From contig JAGRAG010000307.1 in the NCBI GenBank assembly GCA_020435025.1, positions 1 through 5,690 on the forward strand: a stretch of DNA of 5,690 nt, in the 5' to 3' direction. The position numbers and the translations under genes are program-made. This stretch comes from Bdellovibrionales bacterium (GTDB lineage: Bacteria; Bdellovibrionota; Bdellovibrionia; Bdellovibrionales; UBA1609). Under the pieces are notes generated by a model. That model ran no database searches. It saw only the letters and a program-made list of their open reading frames with translations, and had not been told where the DNA came from. Shown piece by piece: positions 1-5,146 of the stretch; within the stretch, counting starts at the first letter, position 1, and every line of letters begins with the position of its first letter.

Positions 1-318
1 CGTCCCAACAACCACCCACAAGTTTCCGCGGTTCTGAGACTTCCTCATAGCCCTCAAAGTGGCAGTTTTCCATCTAACCATGCTTCCTCCACATTTGCTC
101 TCGCCACTGTCCTTTTTCTTGTCTACCGGAAATGGGGTTGGACGGGGTTTGTATTTGCGTTCCTTGTTGCTTACTCTCGAGTTTATGTGGGAGTTCACTT
201 TCCGTCGGATGTGATCGGCGGCGCACTCATTGGCCTATCTTTGGGTGGAACTCTAGGTTGTTTTATTTTGCTTCCTTGGCTCAATAGGAAGGCCTTCTTT
301 ACAGCTAGAGATAATTAA
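1..318 (+). CDS. PAP2-superfamily membrane phosphatase, C-terminal part (5' end outside window)
   Basis: The open frame from base 1 gives 105 residues ending in TAA. Seen directly: it opens with Arg-Pro, the expected end of PAP2 motif 1 (KxxxxxxRP). FPSNHA follows at residues 23-28 (motif 2, usually PSGH, here with Asn for Gly). Then comes S59-R60-x5-H66-x3-D70 (motif 3, SRxxxxxHxxxD), so His27, Arg60, His66 and Asp70 of the active site are present. Hydrophobic stretches at about 31-42, 46-58 and 71-92 are likely membrane segments. Members of this family remove phosphate from lipid phosphates such as undecaprenyl pyrophosphate, phosphatidic acid, phosphatidylglycerophosphate or lipid A; the substrate cannot be told from this fragment. 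The N-terminal membrane segments and the motif 1 Lys lie upstream of the window. Its 3' end overlaps the convergent gene by 14 bp, and no intrinsic terminator is visible after the stop. Confidence 0.93.
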   Translation, partial: RPNNHPQVSAVLRLPHSPQSGSFPSNHASSTFALATVLFLVYRKWGWTGFVFAFLVAYSRVYVGVHFPSDVIGGALIGLSLGGTLGCFILLPWLNRKAFFTARDN

Positions 319-1180
319 TACAAGCAACATAGACATCCATAAGTCCTCTTGGAAAAGACTTTGGATTTTTTCCAAATGTTTTCACGCATATTTTTTCGAG
401 CCGATCTTTATCCCTATTTACAACCGCTCCTCGTATCTCCTCAGCTTCTGAACCACTGACGTAGGAGCGATGAATCGTTGGTTCTGACTGTTTGACAGTG
501 TGTGAAGGAGGAGGAACCGGTCGGTTGGCCAGATCAATACTGGCCAAATAGTCCTTCGCTGCACTACACCCGGAAATGTAGCTCCGCTCTCTTTCAAAAA
601 ACTTTTCTGATTTTTTACACCAACTCATCATTTTTCGAAGGTTGTCTTCTTGATGAACCATGAGGCTCCAGGCAGAAACCTGCTTTTTTAATGCCAGCTT
701 TTCATCCCACTGACTTTCTATGTATCGCAACCGATTGTGGGCCTCTATTTGAATTGCCCGCTTGCACATTTTATCGGACCAGGAACTCTCTCCAGCTGCG
801 CAACGCTTTCCTTCAGATTCCGCTAATTTGGAATACTGACCCCAAAGATAACTATAGTCATCACACCGAAATTTCTCTTCTCGAGGGTGATTTTCGAAAA
901 ACTGCTGCAATGAGAGCATTTTTACATAAGACTTTCGATCACTGTCAGAAATCATTGTTGAATCTATTGCTCGATGTGCTTGATCTCGCAGTTTTGCTAA
1001 AGAGAATCCATCATCACAAGGACAGGGAACTTCGTCTTCGGAGACTAAGTATCCAACACTTTCTACTTCTGTTATTTGGCAAGGCTCTGCAAGTGGTTTT
1101 GAGGCTATGGATAAAACAGCCATCAGCACAACAATTTTAAACAAAGTGAGCTCTTTGAAAGTGTGAGTGTTCATAACCAT
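305..1180 (-). CDS. exported cysteine-rich protein of unknown function
   Basis: This 291-residue protein matches no family I recognise. Seen directly: the N-terminus has a charged segment with Lys9 and Lys15, a hydrophobic core at about 16-26, and possible signal peptidase I sites after Ala26 or Ala31. There is no lipobox, so a lipoprotein is unlikely. The rest is hydrophilic, with ten cysteines at 34, 53, 55, 106, 127, 139, 188, 205, 265 and 287. Residues 53-55 form a Cys-Pro-Cys. The even count and predicted export suggest disulphides in the periplasm. Residues 60-215 are rich in charged residues and probably mostly helical, followed by a Pro-rich linker (about 219-226) and a C-terminal segment with two cysteines. 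Met1 (ATG at 1180) and Met3 (ATG at 1174) are both possible starts; neither has a clear Shine-Dalgarno. It is convergent with the PAP2 gene (14-bp overlap) and lies 106 bp downstream of the fad operon on the same strand. The long open frame plus signal peptide make a real gene likely. Confidence 0.8.
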   Translation of the reverse strand: MVMNTHTFKELTLFKIVVLMAVLSIASKPLAEPCQITEVESVGYLVSEDEVPCPCDDGFSLAKLRDQAHRAIDSTMISDSDRKSYVKMLSLQQFFENHPREEKFRCDDYSYLWGQYSKLAESEGKRCAAGESSWSDKMCKRAIQIEAHNRLRYIESQWDEKLALKKQVSAWSLMVHQEDNLRKMMSWCKKSEKFFERERSYISGCSAAKDYLASIDLANRPVPPPSHTVKQSEPTIHRSYVSGSEAEEIRGAVVNRDKDRLEKICVKTFGKNPKSFPRGLMDVYVACINYL

Positions 1181-1193
1181 ATATCGGCAAAAA

Positions 1194-1231
1194 TAGAATC
1201 ATTTTAAAGAGTGCAAATGAGTAAAAGTCAT
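1194..1231 (-). promoter_or_regulatory. weak candidate sigma-70 promoter for the exported protein gene
   Basis: On the minus strand, TAAAAT (bases 1206-1201) differs from the -10 consensus at one position. ATGACT (1231-1226) matches TTGACA at four of six positions, with a long 19-nt spacer. Transcription would start near 1194, about 14 nt before the first ATG. Against it: such AT-rich hexamers are common by chance, and the gene could be reached by read-through from the fad operon. Confidence 0.25.
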
Positions 1232-1246
1232 CTACGAAGACCGACA

Positions 1247-1266
1247 CAAGGACCCTAAAGTCCTTG
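1247..1266 (-). terminator. hairpin after the fad operon, possible weak terminator
   Basis: CAAGGAC (1247-1253) and GTCCTTG (1260-1266) form a perfect 7-bp stem with a 6-nt loop, starting 20 bp downstream of the stop codon of the fused beta-oxidation gene. Its position suits the end of the operon. On the minus strand it is not followed by a T-run, so it is not a standard intrinsic terminator. It could be a partial terminator, an mRNA 3'-end stabiliser, or chance. Confidence 0.35.
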
Positions 1267-1286
1267 CATCGTTTTCAGATTTATTT

Positions 1287-3440
1287 CTAGGATTGTGAAT
1301 AGAAAGAGGCTTTGTTATTTGCCAGCCCGACTAAAGATGGGGCTGGTTGAAAGCGAATTCCCTTTTGTGCATATATTTCTAATTCTTGAACAATGTACTG
1401 CACACCCAATTCATCCGCATATTTCAATAAGCCCCCACGAAAAGGAGGAAAGCCCGTGCCCATAATCATCGCTAAGTCCACTTCCTCTGGCTTCTCTACA
1501 ATTTTATCTTCTATTAGAGCTCGAGCCGCCTCATTGATCATTTGAAACAAAGGTCTTTGCAAGCACTCTTTTTCAGATAGAGAATCCGTGGGAGCTGACA
1601 ACCCTAACTCCGAATACACACTTGAATCCACGCCCGTTTCTTTGCCTCGTTCGTCATAAAGATAAAAACCTTTTTGATTCTTCTTCCCCAATCGATTCGT
1701 TGCGCTCAACTTTTCTGCAAGATCACTGATTTCGATTCGATCTCCCAATGCCTTTTTAAAAATCTTTAGCACTTTGATCCCTACATCCAACCCCACTTCA
1801 TCTAACAAGCGAAAAGGCCCCATCGGCATTCCAAGGTTGTGGGTAAAGTAGCGATCCACTGTTTCAATTGAGGCACCTTCTTCCAATAGAAAAAGAGCCT
1901 CACCCATATAAGGCAAAAGAAGCCGGTTGACTAAAAAACCAGGTCCATCTTTTACAACAACCGGAGTTTTTCCCATTTTTTTTGCCAAATTAAAAATGGT
2001 TACCGTTGCTTCATCACTGGTCTTCTCCCCCCGAATCACTTCCACAAGTGGCATCATATGAACCGGATTAAAAAAATGCATTCCTAAAAAATTCTCCGGG
2101 TTTGGATGCGCCGAAGCCATTTCCGTCACACTCAACGAAGAGGTATTCGTGGCAATAATCGTCGCGGCCCCGGACTCCTGAGCTGTCTCAGCAATGACCT
2201 TCTTTTTTATATCCATGTCCTCAACAATAGCCTCGACCACTACATCTGCCCTTTTGAATCCGGCGTAGTCTAAACCACCACTGACATGATCTAACTTCGA
2301 TTGAAACTCATATTTATCAATTCTTCGCCTCTGCAGTTTCTTCTCCCACAGTTTGCGGGCTGCCCCAAAGCCTATTGCCAAGCCTTGGTTATTTATATCT
2401 TTCAAACGAACATCAATTCCTTTATCTGCGGCCACATAGGCGATACCACCGCCCATAACGCCAGCTCCCAGAACGGCCATATATTGAACGTCTTTACCTT
2501 TAACGGTTGGATCGGCAACCCCATTTTGTTTCTTCACGGACTCCATAAGGTAAAACAAGTTAATCAAATGCTTGCTGATTTCAGTGGTCGCCACGCGACA
2601 AAAGCCTTCAGCCTCTATCTCTAACGCCTTACTACGATGGCTCATACCATAAGTTTTTTGAATCACATCAAGAGCTTCCATCGGAGCCGGATAGAATCCT
2701 TTTGTGTTTTTCAACACCATCTTTTTAGCCTGACTAAAAACAACAGGACGACCGAGTGCTGAATCCAATAATTTGTTTGCCACACCCTTTGGGTCAAAAG
2801 ATTTGCGTCGTTTCTTACGTTGGCCGTCGACGACCTCCTGAGCCATTTCCATAGCTCGTTGCTCGATCATAGCACTAGGCACACATTCATCAACCAATCC
2901 TAATTTCAAAGCTTTTTTTCCAGGCACCGACTTACCCGCCAAAATAATATCTAGCGAAGCCTGCAAGCCAATAACCCGTGGAAGCCGCACACAGCCTCCA
3001 AATCCTGGAAGAATTCCCAGTTGAACCTCCGGCAGTCCTATCTTGGTCGCATCACTATCTCCGGCAATGCGATAGTCGCAAGCAAGAACCATCTCACATC
3101 CACCACCCATACAAGCTCCATCGATAGCCGCGATAAATGGAAGAGGATGGTCTTCGATGGCATTAAAGATTTCATGAGCCGATCGAAGTTTAGGCATAAA
3201 CTCCTCTCGTGTTTTTAAGTTTTTAATCTCCTCAATATCTGCTCCGGCTATAAAAATATTTTTCTTTCGAGAGATCATAACAGCCGCTTTATATTTAGAG
3301 TCTTTTAGCTCATCAAGAACCTCGTTTAGTCGTTCCATAACCGGTGAAGAAAGTTTATTAACTTTTTCCCCAGGCAGGTCCCACTCTACCAGAGCAATAT
3401 CCCCTTTATCTACAATTCGAATGGCTTCACTTACACTCAT
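1287..3440 (-). CDS. fadJ: fused enoyl-CoA hydratase / 3-hydroxyacyl-CoA dehydrogenase (beta-oxidation alpha subunit)
   Basis: This 717-residue cytoplasmic enzyme hydrates trans-2-enoyl-CoA to L-3-hydroxyacyl-CoA, then oxidises it with NAD+ to 3-ketoacyl-CoA. Seen directly: an N-terminal crotonase domain (about 1-190) has the oxyanion-hole segment IAGADI (64-69), the MGGGCE segment with Glu116, and LPEVQLGILPG with Glu138; these two Glu match the catalytic pair of E. coli FadB. A Rossmann domain follows with GAGVMG at 325-330, Asp348 suiting NAD, NTSS (432-435), and GMHFFNPV (453-460) with catalytic His455 and partner Glu467. Two C-terminal dehydrogenase domains complete it (about 495-600 and 625-700). 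Length matches E. coli FadJ (714) and FadB (729). ATG at 3440 is preferred because GAGAGG (3452-3447) lies 6 nt upstream; a TTG at 3458 would add six residues but overlap the thiolase gene. The gene starts 1 nt after the thiolase stop, implying translational coupling. The fadJ symbol rests on gene order and the FadI-like partner; FadB-like substrate preference is not excluded. Confidence 0.93.
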   Translation of the reverse strand: MSVSEAIRIVDKGDIALVEWDLPGEKVNKLSSPVMERLNEVLDELKDSKYKAAVMISRKKNIFIAGADIEEIKNLKTREEFMPKLRSAHEIFNAIEDHPLPFIAAIDGACMGGGCEMVLACDYRIAGDSDATKIGLPEVQLGILPGFGGCVRLPRVIGLQASLDIILAGKSVPGKKALKLGLVDECVPSAMIEQRAMEMAQEVVDGQRKKRRKSFDPKGVANKLLDSALGRPVVFSQAKKMVLKNTKGFYPAPMEALDVIQKTYGMSHRSKALEIEAEGFCRVATTEISKHLINLFYLMESVKKQNGVADPTVKGKDVQYMAVLGAGVMGGGIAYVAADKGIDVRLKDINNQGLAIGFGAARKLWEKKLQRRRIDKYEFQSKLDHVSGGLDYAGFKRADVVVEAIVEDMDIKKKVIAETAQESGAATIIATNTSSLSVTEMASAHPNPENFLGMHFFNPVHMMPLVEVIRGEKTSDEATVTIFNLAKKMGKTPVVVKDGPGFLVNRLLLPYMGEALFLLEEGASIETVDRYFTHNLGMPMGPFRLLDEVGLDVGIKVLKIFKKALGDRIEISDLAEKLSATNRLGKKNQKGFYLYDERGKETGVDSSVYSELGLSAPTDSLSEKECLQRPLFQMINEAARALIEDKIVEKPEEVDLAMIMGTGFPPFRGGLLKYADELGVQYIVQELEIYAQKGIRFQPAPSLVGLANNKASFYSQS

Positions 3441-3441
3441 C

Positions 3442-4740
3442 TTACGCCTCTCTTTCAATCACCATAGCGCCACCTTGACCACCACCAATACAAAGTGTGG
3501 CTAAGCCAAATTGACTATCTCTTCGCTGCATCTCTCGCATCAATGTCAGCACCAATCTCGTTCCTGTTGCCCCTACGGGATGCCCTAAGGCAATAGCGCC
3601 ACCATTAACATTTAATTTCTCTGGATCAATTTCACCAAGAGCTTTTTCCAAACCCAACTTTTCTTGGCAGAACTTATCACTTGCCATAGCTCGCTCACAG
3701 GCAAGAACCTGAGCGGCAAAAGCTTCGTTTAACTCGATAAGATCCATATCTTTTAAAGTCAGACCGGCTTTTTTTAGAGCGAGAGGGGTTGAATAGGCTG
3801 GCCCCAATCCCATTCTTTCCGGCTCTAGCCCTGCAAAAGCAAAGCTTTTAATTGAAGCCACCGGTTGATAACCAAGCTCTTTGGCCTTAGCCCGGCTCAT
3901 AATAAGCATCATCGCCGCTCCATCCGTGATCGGACAGGCATTTCCTACTGTGATAGTTCCATATTTTCGGTCAAAATAAGGCTTTAGCTTTGCCAACTTT
4001 TCTGGTGTCTGACCTTCACGAGGACCAATATCATCTTCAATGATTTTTTTATACTTTGGACCTAAAAAAACCGGAGTGATCTCTTCACGGAGACGGCCCG
4101 CTTTTGTTGCCTCCACGGCCCGGTTATGGCTACGAGACGCAAACTCATCTTGTTCTTCTCGACTGAGCGAAAATTCTTTTGCCAACACCTCAGCTGTCAT
4201 TCCCATGTTAATGCCAACAAACGGATCTGTTAATCCTTCGACAACCGCTATTCTTGGTTTTAAATACTTCAACTTGAGCTTTTTTAATGCCGCTAATCTC
4301 TGCCCCAAAGACTTTGCAAAGGCAAATTCACCGAAAATATCTGCAAACTCTTTTGAAAACATCAAAGGCATTTGTGACATACTTTCTGTGCCACCTGCGA
4401 CAATCACTTCACCCGTACCGGCTCTGATTTTCTCATAACCATTGGTGATACTTTGCAACGCTGAAGCACAATTTCTATGAACCGTGTAAGCCGAAGTCTT
4501 TAAAGGAATGCCAGACCTTAGAGCCACAACTCTCGATATATTTACGGCATCGGAAGGAGACCCTGTGTTCCCAATAATCACCTCATCAATTAGATTCACA
4601 TCCAGTGAGGTTCTTTCTAAAAGTTCTTTTAATGCCACCTGTCCTAGCTCTGCCGCATGCACGTCTTTCAACGCAGTTCCCGCTTTGGCAAAAGGGGTTC
4701 GGATGGCATCCACAATCACTACATCTTTTTCGGTGGACAT
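3442..4740 (-). CDS. fadI: acetyl-CoA C-acyltransferase (3-ketoacyl-CoA thiolase), FadI-like
   Basis: This 432-residue thiolase cleaves 3-ketoacyl-CoA with CoA, releasing acetyl-CoA and a shortened acyl-CoA, the last step of a beta-oxidation cycle. Seen directly: RTPFAKAGTALKDVHAAELG near the N-terminus, nucleophilic Cys91 in HRNCAS, NEAF at 338-341, His387 in GHPVGATG, and acid/base Cys417 in LCIGGGQGGA. A Lys/Leu-rich insertion at about 143-163 and the overall length resemble FadI/HADHB thiolases (FadI 436) rather than the shorter FadA/AtoB type (about 390). NEAF, however, is the general thiolase form; FadI and HADHB usually carry HEAF. ATG at 4740 is chosen because AAGGAG (4751-4746) sits 5 nt upstream; a TTG at 4785 would add 15 residues that do not look like thiolase. 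It is the first gene of a two-gene operon with the fused hydratase/dehydrogenase, the order seen in fadIJ. The two products probably form a multienzyme complex, as in the related trifunctional proteins. Confidence 0.93.
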   Translation of the reverse strand: MSTEKDVVIVDAIRTPFAKAGTALKDVHAAELGQVALKELLERTSLDVNLIDEVIIGNTGSPSDAVNISRVVALRSGIPLKTSAYTVHRNCASALQSITNGYEKIRAGTGEVIVAGGTESMSQMPLMFSKEFADIFGEFAFAKSLGQRLAALKKLKLKYLKPRIAVVEGLTDPFVGINMGMTAEVLAKEFSLSREEQDEFASRSHNRAVEATKAGRLREEITPVFLGPKYKKIIEDDIGPREGQTPEKLAKLKPYFDRKYGTITVGNACPITDGAAMMLIMSRAKAKELGYQPVASIKSFAFAGLEPERMGLGPAYSTPLALKKAGLTLKDMDLIELNEAFAAQVLACERAMASDKFCQEKLGLEKALGEIDPEKLNVNGGAIALGHPVGATGTRLVLTLMREMQRRDSQFGLATLCIGGGQGGAMVIEREA

Positions 4741-4745
4741 GAATT

Positions 4746-4751
4746 CTCCTT
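4746..4751 (-). promoter_or_regulatory. strong ribosome binding site of the thiolase gene
   Basis: On the minus strand AAGGAG lies 5 nt before the ATG at 4740. This good match and spacing settles the start against the in-frame TTG at 4785, which lies upstream of this site. Confidence 0.8.
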
Positions 4752-4771
4752 TATAAAATGATTCCGCTGTG

Positions 4772-4808
4772 AGGACACATGTCAAAGGGTGCGCCGCTTA
4801 CGTGTCCT
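4772..4808 (-). repeat. spaced 7-bp inverted repeat with paired TTGACA hexamers in the fad leader region
   Basis: AGGACAC (4772-4778) and GTGTCCT (4802-4808) are exact reverse complements separated by 23 nt, between the thiolase start and the candidate fad promoter. On the minus strand, TTGACA occurs next to each arm (4814-4809 and 4784-4779). Each resembles a -35 box, but neither has a good -10 at 16-18 nt. Possible roles are a leader-RNA hairpin or two half-sites for a regulator. The symmetry is seen; the function is unknown and may be chance. Confidence 0.35.
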
Positions 4809-4814
4809 TGTCAA

Positions 4815-4826
4815 TCAATCGATTGA
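4815..4826. promoter_or_regulatory. 12-bp perfect palindrome, candidate operator of the fad operon
   Basis: TCAATCGATTGA reads identically on both strands. It lies 75 bp upstream of the thiolase ATG, directly downstream of a candidate -10 (4832-4827, minus strand), so a bound repressor would cover the expected transcription start. Fatty-acid degradation operons are commonly controlled by acyl-CoA-responsive repressors of the GntR (FadR) or TetR (PsrA, FadR) families. This palindrome does not match the E. coli FadR or PsrA sites I know, so the binding protein is not assigned. Palindromy is seen directly; the operator role is inferred. Confidence 0.4.
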
Positions 4827-4832
4827 AATATA
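4827..4832 (-). promoter_or_regulatory. candidate -10 box of the fad operon promoter
   Basis: On the minus strand TATATT (4832-4827) matches the -10 consensus at five of six positions. No convincing -35 lies 16-18 nt upstream, so the promoter would be weak or activator-dependent. Transcription would begin around 4820, inside the palindrome at 4815-4826, leaving a leader of about 80 nt before the thiolase start. Confidence 0.3.
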
Positions 4833-4985
4833 GCGGTATGTTACTGATATCTTTCGTAAAACCTAACAAAAATGAAACGATTCTCTGGTCCTACCCCCCG
4901 CCCTGCCACCTTTCATTTATGCGTCGCAAAATCATCGAAAATTTGAATGAAATCCCCTAAAGATTGAGAGATTTTAGGACCTAGT
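4833..4985. other. central part of the divergent intergenic region, no gene seen
   Basis: This stretch separates the fad promoter area from the malic enzyme leader. A 63-codon plus-strand frame (4769-4960) runs through it but has no recognisable domain and no clear ribosome binding site, and it overlaps the fad regulatory symmetry. Small features visible are a 6-bp inverted repeat CCTAAA/TTTAGG (4956-4961 and 4973-4978) and AATGAAA at 4871-4877 and 4946-4952, with its complement TTTCATT at 4911-4917. A run of six C at 4894-4899 stands out from the AT-rich context. None can be given a function. Confidence 0.5.
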
Positions 4986-5069
4986 GTTTTTAACTTTTAA
5001 GCTGAATAGACCTTTAAAACGTAAGATCTCATTTCCATGAGTCATTGCAGGTTCAGAAAAGTTAAAAAC
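4986..5069. repeat. nested inverted repeat (large hairpin) upstream of malic enzyme
   Basis: GTTTTTAACTTTT (4986-4998) and AAAAGTTAAAAAC (5057-5069) are exact 13-bp reverse complements. After a 3-nt bulge (4999-5001) pairing resumes with CTGAA (5002-5006) and TTCAG (5052-5056). The central loop holds its own hairpin: CTCAT (5028-5032) pairs with ATGAG (5037-5041) around a TTCC loop, and GA/TC (5025-5026 with 5042-5043) extends it past a one-base bulge. The whole could fold into one long stem-loop in RNA or extrude as a cruciform in DNA. It ends about 49 bp before the candidate malic enzyme -10. It could be a small RNA, paired binding sites for a regulator, or the remnant of a small mobile repeat. 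No target-site duplication flanks it. The pairing is seen; the function is unknown. Confidence 0.55.
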
Positions 5070-5117
5070 TATATGACCGGAGCAGCGGCACAACAAATAG
5101 TTTCATCTATGGCCTCT

Positions 5118-5123
5118 TATAAT
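5118..5123 (+). promoter_or_regulatory. candidate -10 box of the malic enzyme promoter
   Basis: TATAAT, an exact -10 consensus, lies 23 nt before the ATG at 5147. That predicts a start near 5130 and a short leader just containing the ribosome binding site. There is no good -35 at 16-18 nt (5095-5100 is AAATAG) and no extended -10, so strength is uncertain and an activator may be needed. Confidence 0.5.
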
Positions 5124-5134
5124 AATGGCCAATT

Positions 5135-5141
5135 AGAAAGG
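5135..5141 (+). promoter_or_regulatory. ribosome binding site of malic enzyme
   Basis: AGAAAGG lies 5 nt before the ATG at 5147. It supports this start, which is also the only in-frame ATG before the conserved malic enzyme core. Confidence 0.6.
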
Positions 5142-5146
5142 TTTTT

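Noticed and set aside
691..1140. Plus-strand open frame of 149 codons opposite the exported protein gene
   Set aside because: It is fully antisense to a frame with a clear signal peptide, shows no recognisable motif, and has a composition typical of a shadow frame.
2301..2624. Plus-strand open frame within the fused beta-oxidation gene
   Set aside because: It is antisense to the conserved dehydrogenase region, which explains the sequence fully; no domain is seen.
4040..4438. Plus-strand open frame of 132 codons within the thiolase gene
   Set aside because: It is antisense to conserved thiolase sequence, Ser/Asn-rich and without motifs. The frame at 4508-4756 is rejected for the same reason.
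4750..4755. TATAAA on the minus strand as a fad -10 box
   Set aside because: It overlaps the ribosome binding site and would start transcription at about the ATG, which does not fit a gene with a strong Shine-Dalgarno.
4741..4785. Extended thiolase start at TTG 4785
   Set aside because: The added 15 residues do not resemble a thiolase N-terminus, and a strong AAGGAG precedes the ATG at 4740.
4769..4960. Plus-strand 63-codon frame in the divergent intergenic region
   Set aside because: It has no good ribosome binding site, overlaps the fad leader and palindrome, and shows no known domain. A real small gene cannot be wholly excluded.
4956..4991. CCTAAA/TTTAGG hairpin followed by TTTTT as a plus-strand terminator
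   Set aside because: No plus-strand gene lies upstream, the stem is only 6 bp and AT-rich, and the T-run starts 9 nt after it.
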